Shown here: positions 1 to 7,689 of the stretch, one piece after another
How positions within the stretch are numbered: position 1 is the first letter of the stretch
Layout: every line of letters starts with the position of its first letter
Origin: CBDUQI01 sp965369325
GTDB taxonomy: Bacteria > Pseudomonadota > Gammaproteobacteria > Steroidobacterales > JBCBZW01
Assembly: GCA_965369325.1 (NCBI GenBank)
Contig: CBDUQI010000189.1
Coordinates: forward strand, 1-11,700
Length of the DNA stretch: 11,700 bases
Direction: 5' to 3'
Position numbers and translations under genes: made by a program
Notes under the pieces: generated by a model
Seen by the model: only the letters and a program-made list of their open reading frames with translations
Databases searched by the model: none
What the model was told of the DNA's origin: nothing

Positions 1-1706
1 CATTGGTCAGTTCTCTGGCGGTCGGCAGCGCCCCGCAAGCGGTGTGCGTAGACGCCCCTAGCAATCGCACGTTCGTGAAGAATTTTCTCACCCGGGATGT
101 CTCGATGTTGGAAACTGACGCGCTGTTCCGCGCCGGACAGATTTCTGTGGCGCGCACCGATGTGGCCACTGTGGCCAATGAGTTGATGTCGGCCACGGTG
201 CTGGCGGGCAAGCGAATTTTCTACAACAGTGACGACCCGAGGATGAGCCCGGAGGGCTATATTAGCTGCGCAAGTTGCCACTTGGACGGCGGCCACGACA
301 GGCGCACCTGGGACTTCACCGGCCGCGGTGAGGGGCTGCGTGACACGCCCGATTTGCGTGGTCGTGGCGGCATGGCGCACGGCAATGTGCACTGGTCGGC
401 CAACTTCGATGAGATTCAGGACTTCGAAGGTGACATCCGCAACTTCTTTGGTGGCGAAGGCTTTATGGCCGACGGTGACTGGAGTGGCACCGCTGACCCG
501 TTGGGCGCGTCCAAGAGTGGGCTGTCCGCCGATCTGGATGCGCTGGCCGCCTACGTTACCTCGCTGGCACGCGCCAGCCTGCCGCGCAGTCCTTACCGGG
601 CGACGAACGGCGAGTTGACGGCAACGGCGCAGGCCGGCAATGCCCATTTTGTCTCCCTGGGCTGCGATGGTTGCCACCAGGGGACCGAGCTCACCGACAG
701 TACTCTCGGCGCGGCAACGCTGCACAATACCGGCACGCTGCGCACCACCTCCGGAGGGCGCCTGAGTGGCGCGCTGGACGGTATCGATACACCCACCCTG
801 CACGGGCTGTGGCGCACTGCGCCTTACTTGCATGATGGTTCCGCACCGATGTTGCGAGATGTTTTCTCGGTGGCGGGTGGCGTGGTGCTGGCAGCAGAGG
901 CGGGTGTTGTGAGCAACGGCGCGAGCGTGCTCGATGCCGACTACGTAAGGTACAACGCGGATGACACGCCGCACGGTCAATCCTATACCGACCTCAGCGT
1001 GCCCGGTGCGCGCGTAACCTTTAACAGCGTCGACGGCGGCTCGGGCGGCGTCGGGGCGGTGGAGCTGCGTTATAGCTCTGGCTATGACGTGCATCAGGTT
1101 GAAGTACGGGTGAACGGCATCAGCAGCGGTCCGATCGCCCTGGCTTTGCCCGGGAATGATCCCGGCTGGCGGCATACAAACTGGGGACGGGTCCGGGCCG
1201 AGGGGCTTGCCTTTAATGCCGGCACCGGCAACTCGGTGCAGGTGCGCTCGCTTGGTAACTATCCGAGTATCAGCCTGGATGAAATTGTGGTTTCACGTCC
1301 CGATGAGTTAGCGCTGGCTGATCCGCATCGAGTAGCGCTTACGTTGAGCGCCAGTCAGCTGGATGAGTTGGAGGCGTTCCTGTTGCAACTGGATGGTCGG
1401 CTCGAGGATCAGGATGGCGATGCGGTAGCGGACGAGCAGGACAACTGCCTGCTCAGCGCCAATCCGGCGCAGCGCGACACCGATACGGACGGCATTGGCA
1501 ATGCCTGCGACGCGGATTTGGACAACAACTGCTCAGTAGATTTTGCAGATCTGGCGATCCTGAAGAGTCTTTTCTTCAGCAACAACGCCAACGCGGATTT
1601 TGATGGCGACGGCAATGTGAACTTCGCTGATCTGCAGCTTATGAAGGCATCATTTTTCGGCGCACCGGGACCGAGTGGCGTGGCGAACACCTGCGACGGC
1701 AGCTAA
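1..1706 (+). CDS. Secreted di-haem cytochrome (MauG/CCP-like) with inserted CBM-like domain and TSP3-dockerin tail, 5' partial
   Basis: The reading frame is open at the left edge (first full codon at 3), so the start is missing. The visible 567 residues begin with what looks like the last blade of a YVTN-type beta-propeller (about 5-37). Two c-type haem motifs follow, CASCH (89-93) and CDGCH (221-225), with the APYLHDGS segment (273-280) typical of the cytochrome c peroxidase/MauG family; such enzymes reduce peroxide or oxidise partners outside the cytoplasm. Between this segment and the final helix lies a beta-rich stretch (about 335-430) resembling CBM6/35 carbohydrate-binding modules. A thrombospondin type 3 stretch (about 469-504) and two dockerin/EF-hand-like Ca-binding repeats (505-567) end the protein. 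The tail is nearly the same as that of the convergent Kelch-like gene. The substrate is unknown. The domain calls are by eye; the haem motifs are certain. Confidence 0.85.
   Translation, partial: LVSSLAVGSAPQAVCVDAPSNRTFVKNFLTRDVSMLETDALFRAGQISVARTDVATVANELMSATVLAGKRIFYNSDDPRMSPEGYISCASCHLDGGHDRRTWDFTGRGEGLRDTPDLRGRGGMAHGNVHWSANFDEIQDFEGDIRNFFGGEGFMADGDWSGTADPLGASKSGLSADLDALAAYVTSLARASLPRSPYRATNGELTATAQAGNAHFVSLGCDGCHQGTELTDSTLGAATLHNTGTLRTTSGGRLSGALDGIDTPTLHGLWRTAPYLHDGSAPMLRDVFSVAGGVVLAAEAGVVSNGASVLDADYVRYNADDTPHGQSYTDLSVPGARVTFNSVDGGSGGVGAVELRYSSGYDVHQVEVRVNGISSGPIALALPGNDPGWRHTNWGRVRAEGLAFNAGTGNSVQVRSLGNYPSISLDEIVVSRPDELALADPHRVALTLSASQLDELEAFLLQLDGRLEDQDGDAVADEQDNCLLSANPAQRDTDTDGIGNACDADLDNNCSVDFADLAILKSLFFSNNANADFDGDGNVNFADLQLMKASFFGAPGPSGVANTCDGS
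1497..1532 (+). repeat. Imperfect inverted repeat, left arm (inside dockerin tail)
   Basis: These 36 bases match the reverse complement of 1970-2005 at 33 positions. They encode the junction of the TSP3 and dockerin segments (GNACDADLDNNC) in the di-haem cytochrome gene. The three differences are all silent, so this is a conserved coding module in two convergent genes rather than a mobile repeat. Confidence 0.85.
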
Positions 1707-1757
1707 CCCAGCCCAGGCGTTGCGCCAGTGCCGCAAGGATGAATAGCGGGGGTGGCC

Positions 1758-1783
1758 GTTGCGGGGCGTTGCCGCCCCGCAAC
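1758..1783. terminator. Hairpin between convergent genes, candidate bidirectional terminator
   Basis: A perfect 11-bp inverted repeat (1758-1768 pairs with 1773-1783) with a 4-base loop TTGC lies between the stop codons at 1706 and 1796. The stem is GC-rich and the position fits shared termination of both convergent genes. Neither strand has a clear T run after the stem, so an intrinsic terminator is not proven. Confidence 0.6.
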
Positions 1784-1795
1784 CAGTGAGAGTGG

Positions 1796-3220
1796 TTAAC
1801 CCTGATCGCAGATGCTGGACAGTGCGCTGGGGCCGGGCGCTTCAAAGAACGCCGCCTTCATCGCGAGCAGGTCGGCAAAGTCGACGGTGCCGTTGCCATC
1901 CAGATCGGCATTGGGGTCTTCGCCAAAGAACACGTCTTTCATCAACGCCAGGTCCGGGAAGTCAACGACGCAGTTGTTGTCCAGATCCGCATCGCAGGCG
2001 TTGCCGTAGCCGTCGGCGTCGCCGTCCAGCTGCATCGGGTTGGCGACCAGCAGGCAGTTGTCCACCGCATCGTTGGCGCCGTCGCTATCGGTATCTGCCG
2101 GTGGCGGGGGATCGTCTGTGGCCAGTTTGTAGATGTAAAAATCTTCATCCACGCTGTTTACCAGCACAAAGGCATTGCGCGATTCCAGATAGCGGAAGCG
2201 CCCGTAGGTGCCAAAGGTGTTGTCGGTGTCGGAAGGCACAACAGTATTGGTAGGGGCCGGCGGTGTGCGCACAAACTCCCAGGTATCGGGATTGATCAAG
2301 TACACATCGGCGCCGCCGTCCCAGCCGACAAACTGGTCATTGGCCGAGTCGTAGGCAAAGCCTGGGCCAAGACTGTTGATGAGCTCGCTGTCGCCGTTGG
2401 CTGGCAAGGGCACGCCCGCGACGTTGCCTTCGGCGGTAATGTCCCAGCCCAGTAGATACTCATCGCCGATGGCGATAAACAGGCGGCGCTGAGGGTCTAC
2501 CTCGCCGGTAATATATGCGCCGAAGTAATAGTCCTGGTCGGTCCATTTAGTGCCACGGTCGATCCACTGATCGGCCACCGGGTCGTACTCATTGAGGTAC
2601 CTGAGGCTGCCGCCCCCGTGCACGTACATGTGCCCGGTCACCGGGTCCAGCGCGCTGAACATGTAGTTGCCGGTGTTGCCCATTTGCGCTTTGGTTTCCC
2701 AGATGCCGGTATCAAAGTCTAAGCAATAGGTGGTGATGTCCCACTGCAGGGCGTGTTGCCAGGTGGAGGTATTGGTAAAAGTGCACACCTGACCCAATGC
2801 GGGGACAAACTCAACGTGATCGTTGGAGTGGGCTGCCACCGGCGCACCATCGGGCATCAGCAGATTACCGTCGCTCCAGCCCTCGAACTGGCTGGGGCCC
2901 CATTTGAGTTCGAGGGTAAGCGTGTTGAAGTCCATCAGGTACACCTCGTTGCCGCCGTATGCACCGTGCCCCCCGCCCTTGATATACATGCGCTCGTTCA
3001 CTGGATCGAACGAGGCGCCACTCCAGGTTTCGATAATTTTCTTAACGTTGCCGATGTAGTAATCACCCTGATGATCGGGCGTGGCGACGTCGCGAATTTT
3101 GGTGTTAGGAATTTGCGCCCAGTGCCCGGGCTGCACATCGTCGATGACATCGCCGGTGGCGATGGCCCACGGTACGATTGCGATCAGCAGCGCAAGACTG
3201 CGCAGAGGCGAAGTTCTCAT
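1796..3220 (-). CDS. Secreted Kelch-like beta-propeller protein with TSP3-dockerin tail
   Basis: 474 residues. The ATG at 3220 is preceded by AAGGAA at a good distance. An N-terminal signal peptide (about 1-22, likely cut after AIA) directs export. Residues about 30-370 carry repeated beta-propeller/Kelch-like features: GGGHGAYGGNEVYLMDF, then HGGG and GWDGG turns followed by aromatic strands. No catalytic residues could be assigned, so it may be a binding or scaffold protein. From residue 376 a thrombospondin type 3 stretch (DTDSDG, DNC, NACDADLDNNC) leads into two dockerin-like EF-hand repeats (412 to about 465), ending APGPS and a cysteine four residues from the end. The tail matches the convergent di-haem cytochrome almost residue for residue, which suggests both proteins go to the same surface or extracellular place. 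A 252-bp gap separates it from the porin gene, so it probably has its own promoter. Confidence 0.85.
   Translation of the reverse strand: MRTSPLRSLALLIAIVPWAIATGDVIDDVQPGHWAQIPNTKIRDVATPDHQGDYYIGNVKKIIETWSGASFDPVNERMYIKGGGHGAYGGNEVYLMDFNTLTLELKWGPSQFEGWSDGNLLMPDGAPVAAHSNDHVEFVPALGQVCTFTNTSTWQHALQWDITTYCLDFDTGIWETKAQMGNTGNYMFSALDPVTGHMYVHGGGSLRYLNEYDPVADQWIDRGTKWTDQDYYFGAYITGEVDPQRRLFIAIGDEYLLGWDITAEGNVAGVPLPANGDSELINSLGPGFAYDSANDQFVGWDGGADVYLINPDTWEFVRTPPAPTNTVVPSDTDNTFGTYGRFRYLESRNAFVLVNSVDEDFYIYKLATDDPPPPADTDSDGANDAVDNCLLVANPMQLDGDADGYGNACDADLDNNCVVDFPDLALMKDVFFGEDPNADLDGNGTVDFADLLAMKAAFFEAPGPSALSSICDQG
1970..2005 (-). repeat. Imperfect inverted repeat, right arm (inside dockerin tail)
   Basis: Partner of the arm at 1497-1532, with 33 of 36 bases matching in inverted orientation. 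It encodes the same TSP3-dockerin junction in the Kelch-like gene. The two arms enclose the convergent 3' ends and the hairpin at 1758-1783. Confidence 0.85.
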
Positions 3221-3418
3221 GTATTGATTCCTTAATCAGGTGCGCCCGAGAGCTGTGCGAACGAAGGTTCTGGGACAAGGGGCTTGGCGCAGCTACAGCT
3301 TAGCGGCATTTTGCCCGAGCTTCCAGGTGATTGGACTTAACCGCTAGGGACAAAGGGCGGAATGTGAAGTGGCGCCATCTGGCGCTTACCAGCAGGCGTC
3401 GCGCGTGGCGCGATGCCG

Positions 3419-3437
3419 CCGATGACCGGTCCATCGG
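3419..3437 (-). terminator. Weak hairpin downstream of the porin gene
   Basis: A 6-bp stem (CCGATG/CATCGG) with a 7-base loop lies just after the porin stop codon. A second small stem (3372-3376 with 3381-3385, loop ATCT) follows. Neither has a convincing T run, so termination here is tentative. The rest of the 3221-3472 gap must hold the promoter of the Kelch-like gene, but I see no convincing -35/-10 pair and no copy of the TGAAC-GCAC motif. Confidence 0.25.
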
Positions 3438-3472
3438 GCTGCATCAGTGCACTCACGGTGCTGCGGCAGCGG

Positions 3473-4714
3473 TTAGTCTTCGCCCAGCGATACCGTGAGC
3501 CAGGCCCAGAAGCGCGTGGTGTCGATGCCGAATCCATCCGCCTGATAATCAGCAAATTTGGCACCCAGCTCATAGCGAGCGCTGATTTTCCCGACCACAG
3601 AGGCGTCCCACTCGCTGCCATAATCGGCGCCGCCGTTGTCGGCCGTGAACTGGTGATACGCAACGTTGATGCGCAATCCGCGTATCGGGGCGTAAAGTTT
3701 CACAAACCCATCGCGCAGGCCATCGGCTGGGGTGCCGCCACCGGCGAACAGATCTGCATGCCCATTGAAGGCGTGCAACACGGCCATTTGGGTTTGAAAT
3801 CCGTATACACCATCACCGCCGAGGTTCTCCAGCCCTGCGGTTAATGCCCATTCGTTGGCGAACTTCACGCCCAGGTCCAGCCGTGCATACGTTGCCTGAT
3901 TGGTATCGGCGCCGTCGGCGAAACCGGACTGCTCGGCATACTCGGCCAGGTAGAGCAACTGGGTTGAGCCGCGCCCGGCGCTGCCCTGGTAGCGCAACCC
4001 AAACGTTTGCGTGCTGCGCGCGCGAACCGGCTCGTTGCGCATGTCCAGTAAATAGGCATATGCACCAAAGCGGTCGCCATTCAGACGGGCAAATGAGTAA
4101 TTCAAGGCGTGGGTGCGCAGGTCGAGCTCGCCGGCTGGGTGGTCCTCGCCGAGAAAGCGACGGGCGCGCCACATGTACGCGTACTGAAGGCGGTGACCTT
4201 TGGTTGAGCGGTGCATGACTGCGGCTGCATCAAAGGTCTGTTGATTCTGTCGCCACGGCACGTCACTGAAAAAGCGCCCATTATCGAGGGCCATGCGCTG
4301 GCGCCCGATACGCACGCGGGTGCCGCCATGCTGGTATTGGGCGTAGGCCTGGTTCAGTTCGGCGCCCTCAGGATCCAGGATGGGGGAGAACTGTGTCAGC
4401 CCATTACTGGCACTGTTGTAATCCTCCTGCAGCGCACGCACATCTTCGCCCTCCAGACGCAGGCTAAAGCCGTGCAATTGCCCGGATTCCAAGCCGATGA
4501 CGCTGCGTAGGGTGCTCGCCTGCGCATCCAGTAGCGAGTTGTCCTGCTGCACGGATTCGAAGCGCATCCTGAAGTTGGCGTAAACGGTGCCGTGTCGGAA
4601 CCAGTCGCCAAGCGAGGTGACCTCCTGTGCGGCGTGCGCATAGGTGTAGGTCAGGCACTGCAGAATGAGGAGTGCCGATCCAGTAATGAAGGTATTGCGT
4701 GTCCAGCTTGGCAT
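3473..4714 (-). CDS. Outer-membrane porin, alginate-export-like family
   Basis: 413 residues. The ATG at 4714 has AAGG ten bases upstream. A signal peptide (about 1-28, cut near AHA) is followed by alternating amphipathic beta strands throughout, as expected for a beta-barrel. The start of the mature part (YANFRMRFESVQQDNSLLDA), the GRQRMALDNGRFF segment and the later run of RTHALNYSF-type strands resemble alginate-export (AlgE-like) porins, a family that also includes many proteins with no link to alginate. The substrate therefore cannot be assigned. The last residues (TVSLGED) lack the usual terminal aromatic residue of outer-membrane barrels; the nearest is W seven positions before the final strand end. 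The gene lies 84 bp downstream of the S8 protease gene in the same direction and could be in the sigma-factor operon, though no copy of the shared promoter motif lies directly before it. Confidence 0.75.
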   Translation of the reverse strand: MPSWTRNTFITGSALLILQCLTYTYAHAAQEVTSLGDWFRHGTVYANFRMRFESVQQDNSLLDAQASTLRSVIGLESGQLHGFSLRLEGEDVRALQEDYNSASNGLTQFSPILDPEGAELNQAYAQYQHGGTRVRIGRQRMALDNGRFFSDVPWRQNQQTFDAAAVMHRSTKGHRLQYAYMWRARRFLGEDHPAGELDLRTHALNYSFARLNGDRFGAYAYLLDMRNEPVRARSTQTFGLRYQGSAGRGSTQLLYLAEYAEQSGFADGADTNQATYARLDLGVKFANEWALTAGLENLGGDGVYGFQTQMAVLHAFNGHADLFAGGGTPADGLRDGFVKLYAPIRGLRINVAYHQFTADNGGADYGSEWDASVVGKISARYELGAKFADYQADGFGIDTTRFWAWLTVSLGED

Positions 4715-4798
4715 AGTACGGCTGCCTTTTGGATTCAGTGGCTAAGAGTCACGGGAATATCGCGCAATCAACAGCGAAAACTCTACCACAACCGGAAG

Positions 4799-6166
4799 CT
4801 AATTCGCGGGAACAATGAGCTTGGCGGGGATGTCGCAGGCCGGCGCGTCGCTCAGCAGACGCGACAAGGCCAAACAGGCATTGGTGCCGGTGCTATCTGT
4901 ATCCGAAGCGCGACTTAGCAGTTCATGTACCACTGCGGAAGGCAGGTGCGGGCGGCGTTGGCGGATCAACGCAGCCACGCCTGACAAATGCGCGGCAGAG
5001 AATGAACTGCCATCTTGGAACTCATAAGTGTTCTTTGGTGCGGCGCTTAGAATGTTGTTGCCAGGCGCCAGGATGTTGCGCGTATCGGCGCTGACGTACA
5101 TCGGGTTGTTGGTGCCCGCGATAACCCCCTCTACGGCGGCCGGAAAGCCGTCGCTGCTGCGCTCGCTCACCGCGCCAACCACCAAAATGTTCTCCTGCAG
5201 CGCGCGCGCGACTAGTCGCTCAAGCAACGGGTCGCGCGGGCCGGCCAGACTCAGATTGATGATGTCCACGCGCCGGTTGATGGCAAAGTTGATGGCCTTG
5301 GCGAGGGTAAACGAGTTGCAGCTGGCGGCCCCAGCGGTAGGGTCAGTTTGCCAGCAGGCCTTTAACCCCATCACGGAGGCCTCCGGAGCCACGCCGACTA
5401 TGCCCTGATCGTTGTTGGAGGAGGCGGCGATTACGCTGGCCACTGCTGTGCCGTGCTGATCGGTCCTAAATTGGCGGGTGTTGCGATCGACGAAGTTGCG
5501 TACGCCTGCCATGCGATCTTTGAGATCTTCGTGCTGGGTGTCCAGGCCGGTGTCGATCACCGCCACGCGCACGCCTCTGCCAGTGGCGAACCGGTGCGCC
5601 TGCAGCACATTCAAGGAGGACAGCCCGTGCTGAAGGTTCATGTAGGGGTCGTTGTAGTGAGCATTGGCCTCTGCCAGGACCGAGAAGTTCTGCATTGGTT
5701 GGGCAGTTTCGACAAACCGCTCGCCAGCGAGGCCTTTCACCACCGCGTCACGTCGTGAGAGGTCATTAACCGAGAACACCAAGCATCGGATATCCAACGT
5801 GCCCAGTGGCCAGTCGGCTACCCGGGTCAAGCCGTAGGTGCGTGCCAGGCGGCTCAGGAAGTTGGCGTACAGCGGTGGTAGGCCGGAACTGGCGGTTACC
5901 TTCTCGCCTTTGATGAGGCTATCGTGCGCTAGATCGGTCATCGTGACCAGGATGTAGCCATCGGCAACTGCGCTCTGGTAGGTGCCTACGGTGGTGTCCA
6001 TGGCATTACTCATCGGCGCCGTTGGTATGCTCAGGCTGGTGCAGCCGCTCAACATTGAGCCGAGTGCTACCCCGGCGATCAGCGTGTTGCTCAGCCGGCG
6101 GATTGCTGCCGCCGGTCGCGCCCGATCCGATAACGGTTTTGTCGGTTGATGGGTTGAGGTTGCCAT
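4799..6166 (-). CDS. Subtilisin-like (S8) serine protease, lipoprotein, with altered oxyanion region
   Basis: 455 residues from the ATG at 6166, chosen because GGAG lies eight bases upstream; a GTG at 6175 in the same frame is the alternative. A hydrophobic segment ends in the lipobox LSGC, so Cys42 is probably lipidated, and Thr/Ser after it favour the outer membrane. Residues about 65-165 look like a propeptide. The catalytic triad of the S8 family is present: Asp205 in VAVIDTG, His238 in DQHGTAVAS and Ser388 in DGSSFSAAHLSG. The usual AAGN motif that supplies the oxyanion-hole Asn is replaced by GAVSER (331-336), and the Pro after the catalytic Ser is Ala. Activity may be reduced or need another residue. 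It follows the anti-sigma gene by 26 bp, which suggests that it senses, processes or is controlled together with that protein. Confidence 0.85.
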   Translation of the reverse strand: MATSTHQPTKPLSDRARPAAAIRRLSNTLIAGVALGSMLSGCTSLSIPTAPMSNAMDTTVGTYQSAVADGYILVTMTDLAHDSLIKGEKVTASSGLPPLYANFLSRLARTYGLTRVADWPLGTLDIRCLVFSVNDLSRRDAVVKGLAGERFVETAQPMQNFSVLAEANAHYNDPYMNLQHGLSSLNVLQAHRFATGRGVRVAVIDTGLDTQHEDLKDRMAGVRNFVDRNTRQFRTDQHGTAVASVIAASSNNDQGIVGVAPEASVMGLKACWQTDPTAGAASCNSFTLAKAINFAINRRVDIINLSLAGPRDPLLERLVARALQENILVVGAVSERSSDGFPAAVEGVIAGTNNPMYVSADTRNILAPGNNILSAAPKNTYEFQDGSSFSAAHLSGVAALIRQRRPHLPSAVVHELLSRASDTDSTGTNACLALSRLLSDAPACDIPAKLIVPAN

Positions 6167-6192
6167 ACACTGCACTCCGTTGGTGGGCCGCC

Positions 6193-6915
6193 CTAGGGGG
6201 TACCGTTTTCGATACTCACGGCGGCAACGCCGGGCTGTTCGTCCAGATCGCTGACTAACGCACTAATCGCCGCTATGCCTGCGTCGGTGTCAAGTCGCAC
6301 CAGATACTCGGTGGCACTGCGCGCCTGAACTTGTGCGATACCCGGACGCGCGGCCAGCACATCAAGCTGCTGTGCGTCTGGGGGGGAGATGAAGGTCACG
6401 TTGACGCCCGGGCCGGTGGCGTTCACCGATGGCGCGCTGCTGTGCACGGCGTACTCGCCGGTCAGCGGTGGATCGCCGGGTGGCATCATCGTCACTATTG
6501 CCACTGCCAGCAGGGTTGCGGCCACGCCACCTAGTGGCAATACGACTGCGCGCATTGACAGCAGATCCGCCAGCCATCGCCACCAGGCGCTGAATGCACC
6601 GCGACTTTGCGGCCCGGGCAATGCAATACCACTGGCGCTCGCACGGCTCGCGGGGGCGTCCGAGTGATGTTGTTCAAATGCCTCGATGCGATGCATCAAT
6701 GCGTCCAGTCGCCGTTCGTCCACCTCGCCGCTTCGCTGTCCGGCAACGGCCAGCATCTGGCGCATCTCGCGCGCTTCCTGACGGCACTGGGCGCAGTGTT
6801 CAATGTGGCTGCTCATCGCCTGCGCTTCATGTTCGTCCAGCGTGCCTTGCACATGCCAGGGCAATAGCTGAAGCGCATCGTTGTGCTCAAGCTCGTTGTG
6901 ATAAGTGTTCGTCAT
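6193..6915 (-). CDS. Membrane anti-sigma factor with HC2 zinc finger and periplasmic domain
   Basis: 240 residues from the ATG at 6915, chosen because GAAGG lies just upstream; an ATG at 6930 in frame lacks a ribosome site. The cytoplasmic part carries the zinc-binding pattern H37-x3-C41-x2-C44 of ZAS/HC2 anti-sigma factors, which hold ECF sigma factors inactive. One transmembrane helix spans about 123-143. The periplasmic part (about 145-240) has two stretches (about LDVLAARPGIAQVQ and ATEYLVRLDTD...LDEQPGVAAVSI) that look like an alpha/beta ferredoxin-like fold reminiscent of subtilase propeptides (I9); this resemblance is inference. The gene overlaps the sigma gene by 29 bp, so translation is likely coupled, and it is followed by the S8 protease gene. 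The expected role is to release the sigma factor upon an envelope signal, perhaps through proteolysis. Confidence 0.85.
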   Translation of the reverse strand: MTNTYHNELEHNDALQLLPWHVQGTLDEHEAQAMSSHIEHCAQCRQEAREMRQMLAVAGQRSGEVDERRLDALMHRIEAFEQHHSDAPASRASASGIALPGPQSRGAFSAWWRWLADLLSMRAVVLPLGGVAATLLAVAIVTMMPPGDPPLTGEYAVHSSAPSVNATGPGVNVTFISPPDAQQLDVLAARPGIAQVQARSATEYLVRLDTDAGIAAISALVSDLDEQPGVAAVSIENGTP

Positions 6916-7531
6916 CTTTGCCTTCACCATTTGGGGCCAAACTTGCTCCGCTTACATCCATAAAGCGCTTCAATTGTCGGCGCGCATAGAACATGCGGGT
7001 CTTAACGGTATTTGCGCAACAGTCGGTAACCTCGGAAATTTCGCTGTAGGTGTAACCCAGCGCGGTTAACTCAACTACTGCGCGGTGCTGCTCGGACAGC
7101 CGGTCAAGGCCCTGCTGCACCAGTGCACTGATGTCGGCGTCCATGGCGACGATCTCCGGATTCACCGACGGGTCTTCGTCCGCCGCCCGCGCCAGAGGCT
7201 CCTCACCTGCCGAGCGCTCGCGTTGGCGCCGATCGCGGTTGATCGACTTCAACGCCTGCCGATAGGCAATGCCAAACAACCATGTCGACACGCTCGATCG
7301 TCCTTGAAACGCGTCTGCGGACGTCCACACCGCAAACATCACGTCATCCACCGTCTCCTCGGCCAACTCATCCACTTGTACCAGCTTCAGTACGAAGTGA
7401 AACAAGCGCCGGTAGTAGCGACGGTACAAGGTGTCGAACGCTGTCCGATCCTTTTCTGCAATCCGGCTCAGCAGCGCCCCGTCTTCTGGCAGTGCGTGCC
7501 GGTCCCCAATCTTTGATCCCCTGCTCGTCAT
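6887..7531 (-). CDS. ECF-type sigma-70 family RNA polymerase sigma factor
   Basis: 214 residues, ATG at 7531 with GAGG a short way upstream. Region 2 is clear (about 31-102: AFDTLYRRYYRRLFHFV, then VDDVMFAVW and STWLFGIAYRQALKSINRDRR) and region 4 has the helix-turn-helix (about 140-190: LSEQHRAVVELTALGYTYSEISEVTDC, then NTVKTRMFYARRQLKRFM). There is no region 1 or 3, as in ECF sigma factors. It directs RNA polymerase to alternative promoters and is held by the co-encoded anti-sigma factor. Its own leader carries the motif TGAACC-N15-TGCACTCA, also found before the lipoprotein and LuxR genes, which fits autoregulation. Confidence 0.92.
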   Translation of the reverse strand: MTSRGSKIGDRHALPEDGALLSRIAEKDRTAFDTLYRRYYRRLFHFVLKLVQVDELAEETVDDVMFAVWTSADAFQGRSSVSTWLFGIAYRQALKSINRDRRQRERSAGEEPLARAADEDPSVNPEIVAMDADISALVQQGLDRLSEQHRAVVELTALGYTYSEISEVTDCCANTVKTRMFYARRQLKRFMDVSGASLAPNGEGKDDEHLSQRA

Positions 7532-7560
7532 AGTCCCTCACTCGCATGACGTTTGACAGG

Positions 7561-7590
7561 TGAGTGCATCCTCGGCGCCTGCCGGTTCAA
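7561..7590 (-). promoter_or_regulatory. Candidate ECF promoter of the sigma/anti-sigma/protease operon
   Basis: Reading leftward, TTGAACC (7590-7584) and TGCACTCA (7568-7561) are separated by 15 bases. The TGAAC block resembles ECF -35 elements, and the spacing fits a -35/-10 pair. Transcription would begin near 7554, giving a leader of roughly 24 bases before the sigma gene. The same pair at the same spacing occurs at 7619-7648 and 10097-10125. Confidence 0.65.
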
Positions 7591-7618
7591 AGAAATTACA
7601 AATTGATGGAAACGATGG

Positions 7619-7648
7619 TTGAACGCTGCTGCCTGTGCGATGCACACA
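7619..7648 (+). promoter_or_regulatory. Candidate ECF promoter of the lipoprotein-caspase unit
   Basis: TTGAACG (7619-7625), 15 bases, then TGCACACA (7641-7648): the rightward counterpart of the motif in front of the sigma gene. Transcription would start near 7654, about 60 bases before the lipoprotein ATG. The right block also overlaps a small inverted repeat (CCTGTG 7632-7637 with CACAGG 7645-7650) that could serve as an operator. Confidence 0.65.
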
Positions 7649-7658
7649 GGGTCGGGAG

Positions 7659-7689
7659 CAGACGCTGCGGAGCGTATTCGTTGCGTCTG
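7659..7689 (+). promoter_or_regulatory. 5'-leader hairpin before the lipoprotein gene, possible attenuator
   Basis: A 7-bp stem (CAGACGC 7659-7665 with GCGTCTG 7683-7689) would lie at the very start of the predicted transcript and is followed by AAATTGTTTTT, ending just before the Shine-Dalgarno site. A competing stem, ACGCT/AGCGT (7662-7666 with 7671-7675), uses the same bases. This could be a weak terminator/antiterminator or mRNA-stability element; it may also be chance. Confidence 0.3.

Noticed and set aside
2753..3235. Rightward open frame of 160 codons opposite the Kelch-like gene
   Set aside because: It covers the signal peptide and first propeller blades of the opposing gene, has no ribosome site and no family resemblance.
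3221..3290. Possible fourth copy of the ECF-like motif before the Kelch-like gene (AGAACC near 3264)
   Set aside because: The base before GAAC is A rather than T, and the expected position of the GCAC block reads CTCGGGC, so neither block matches the three-site consensus.
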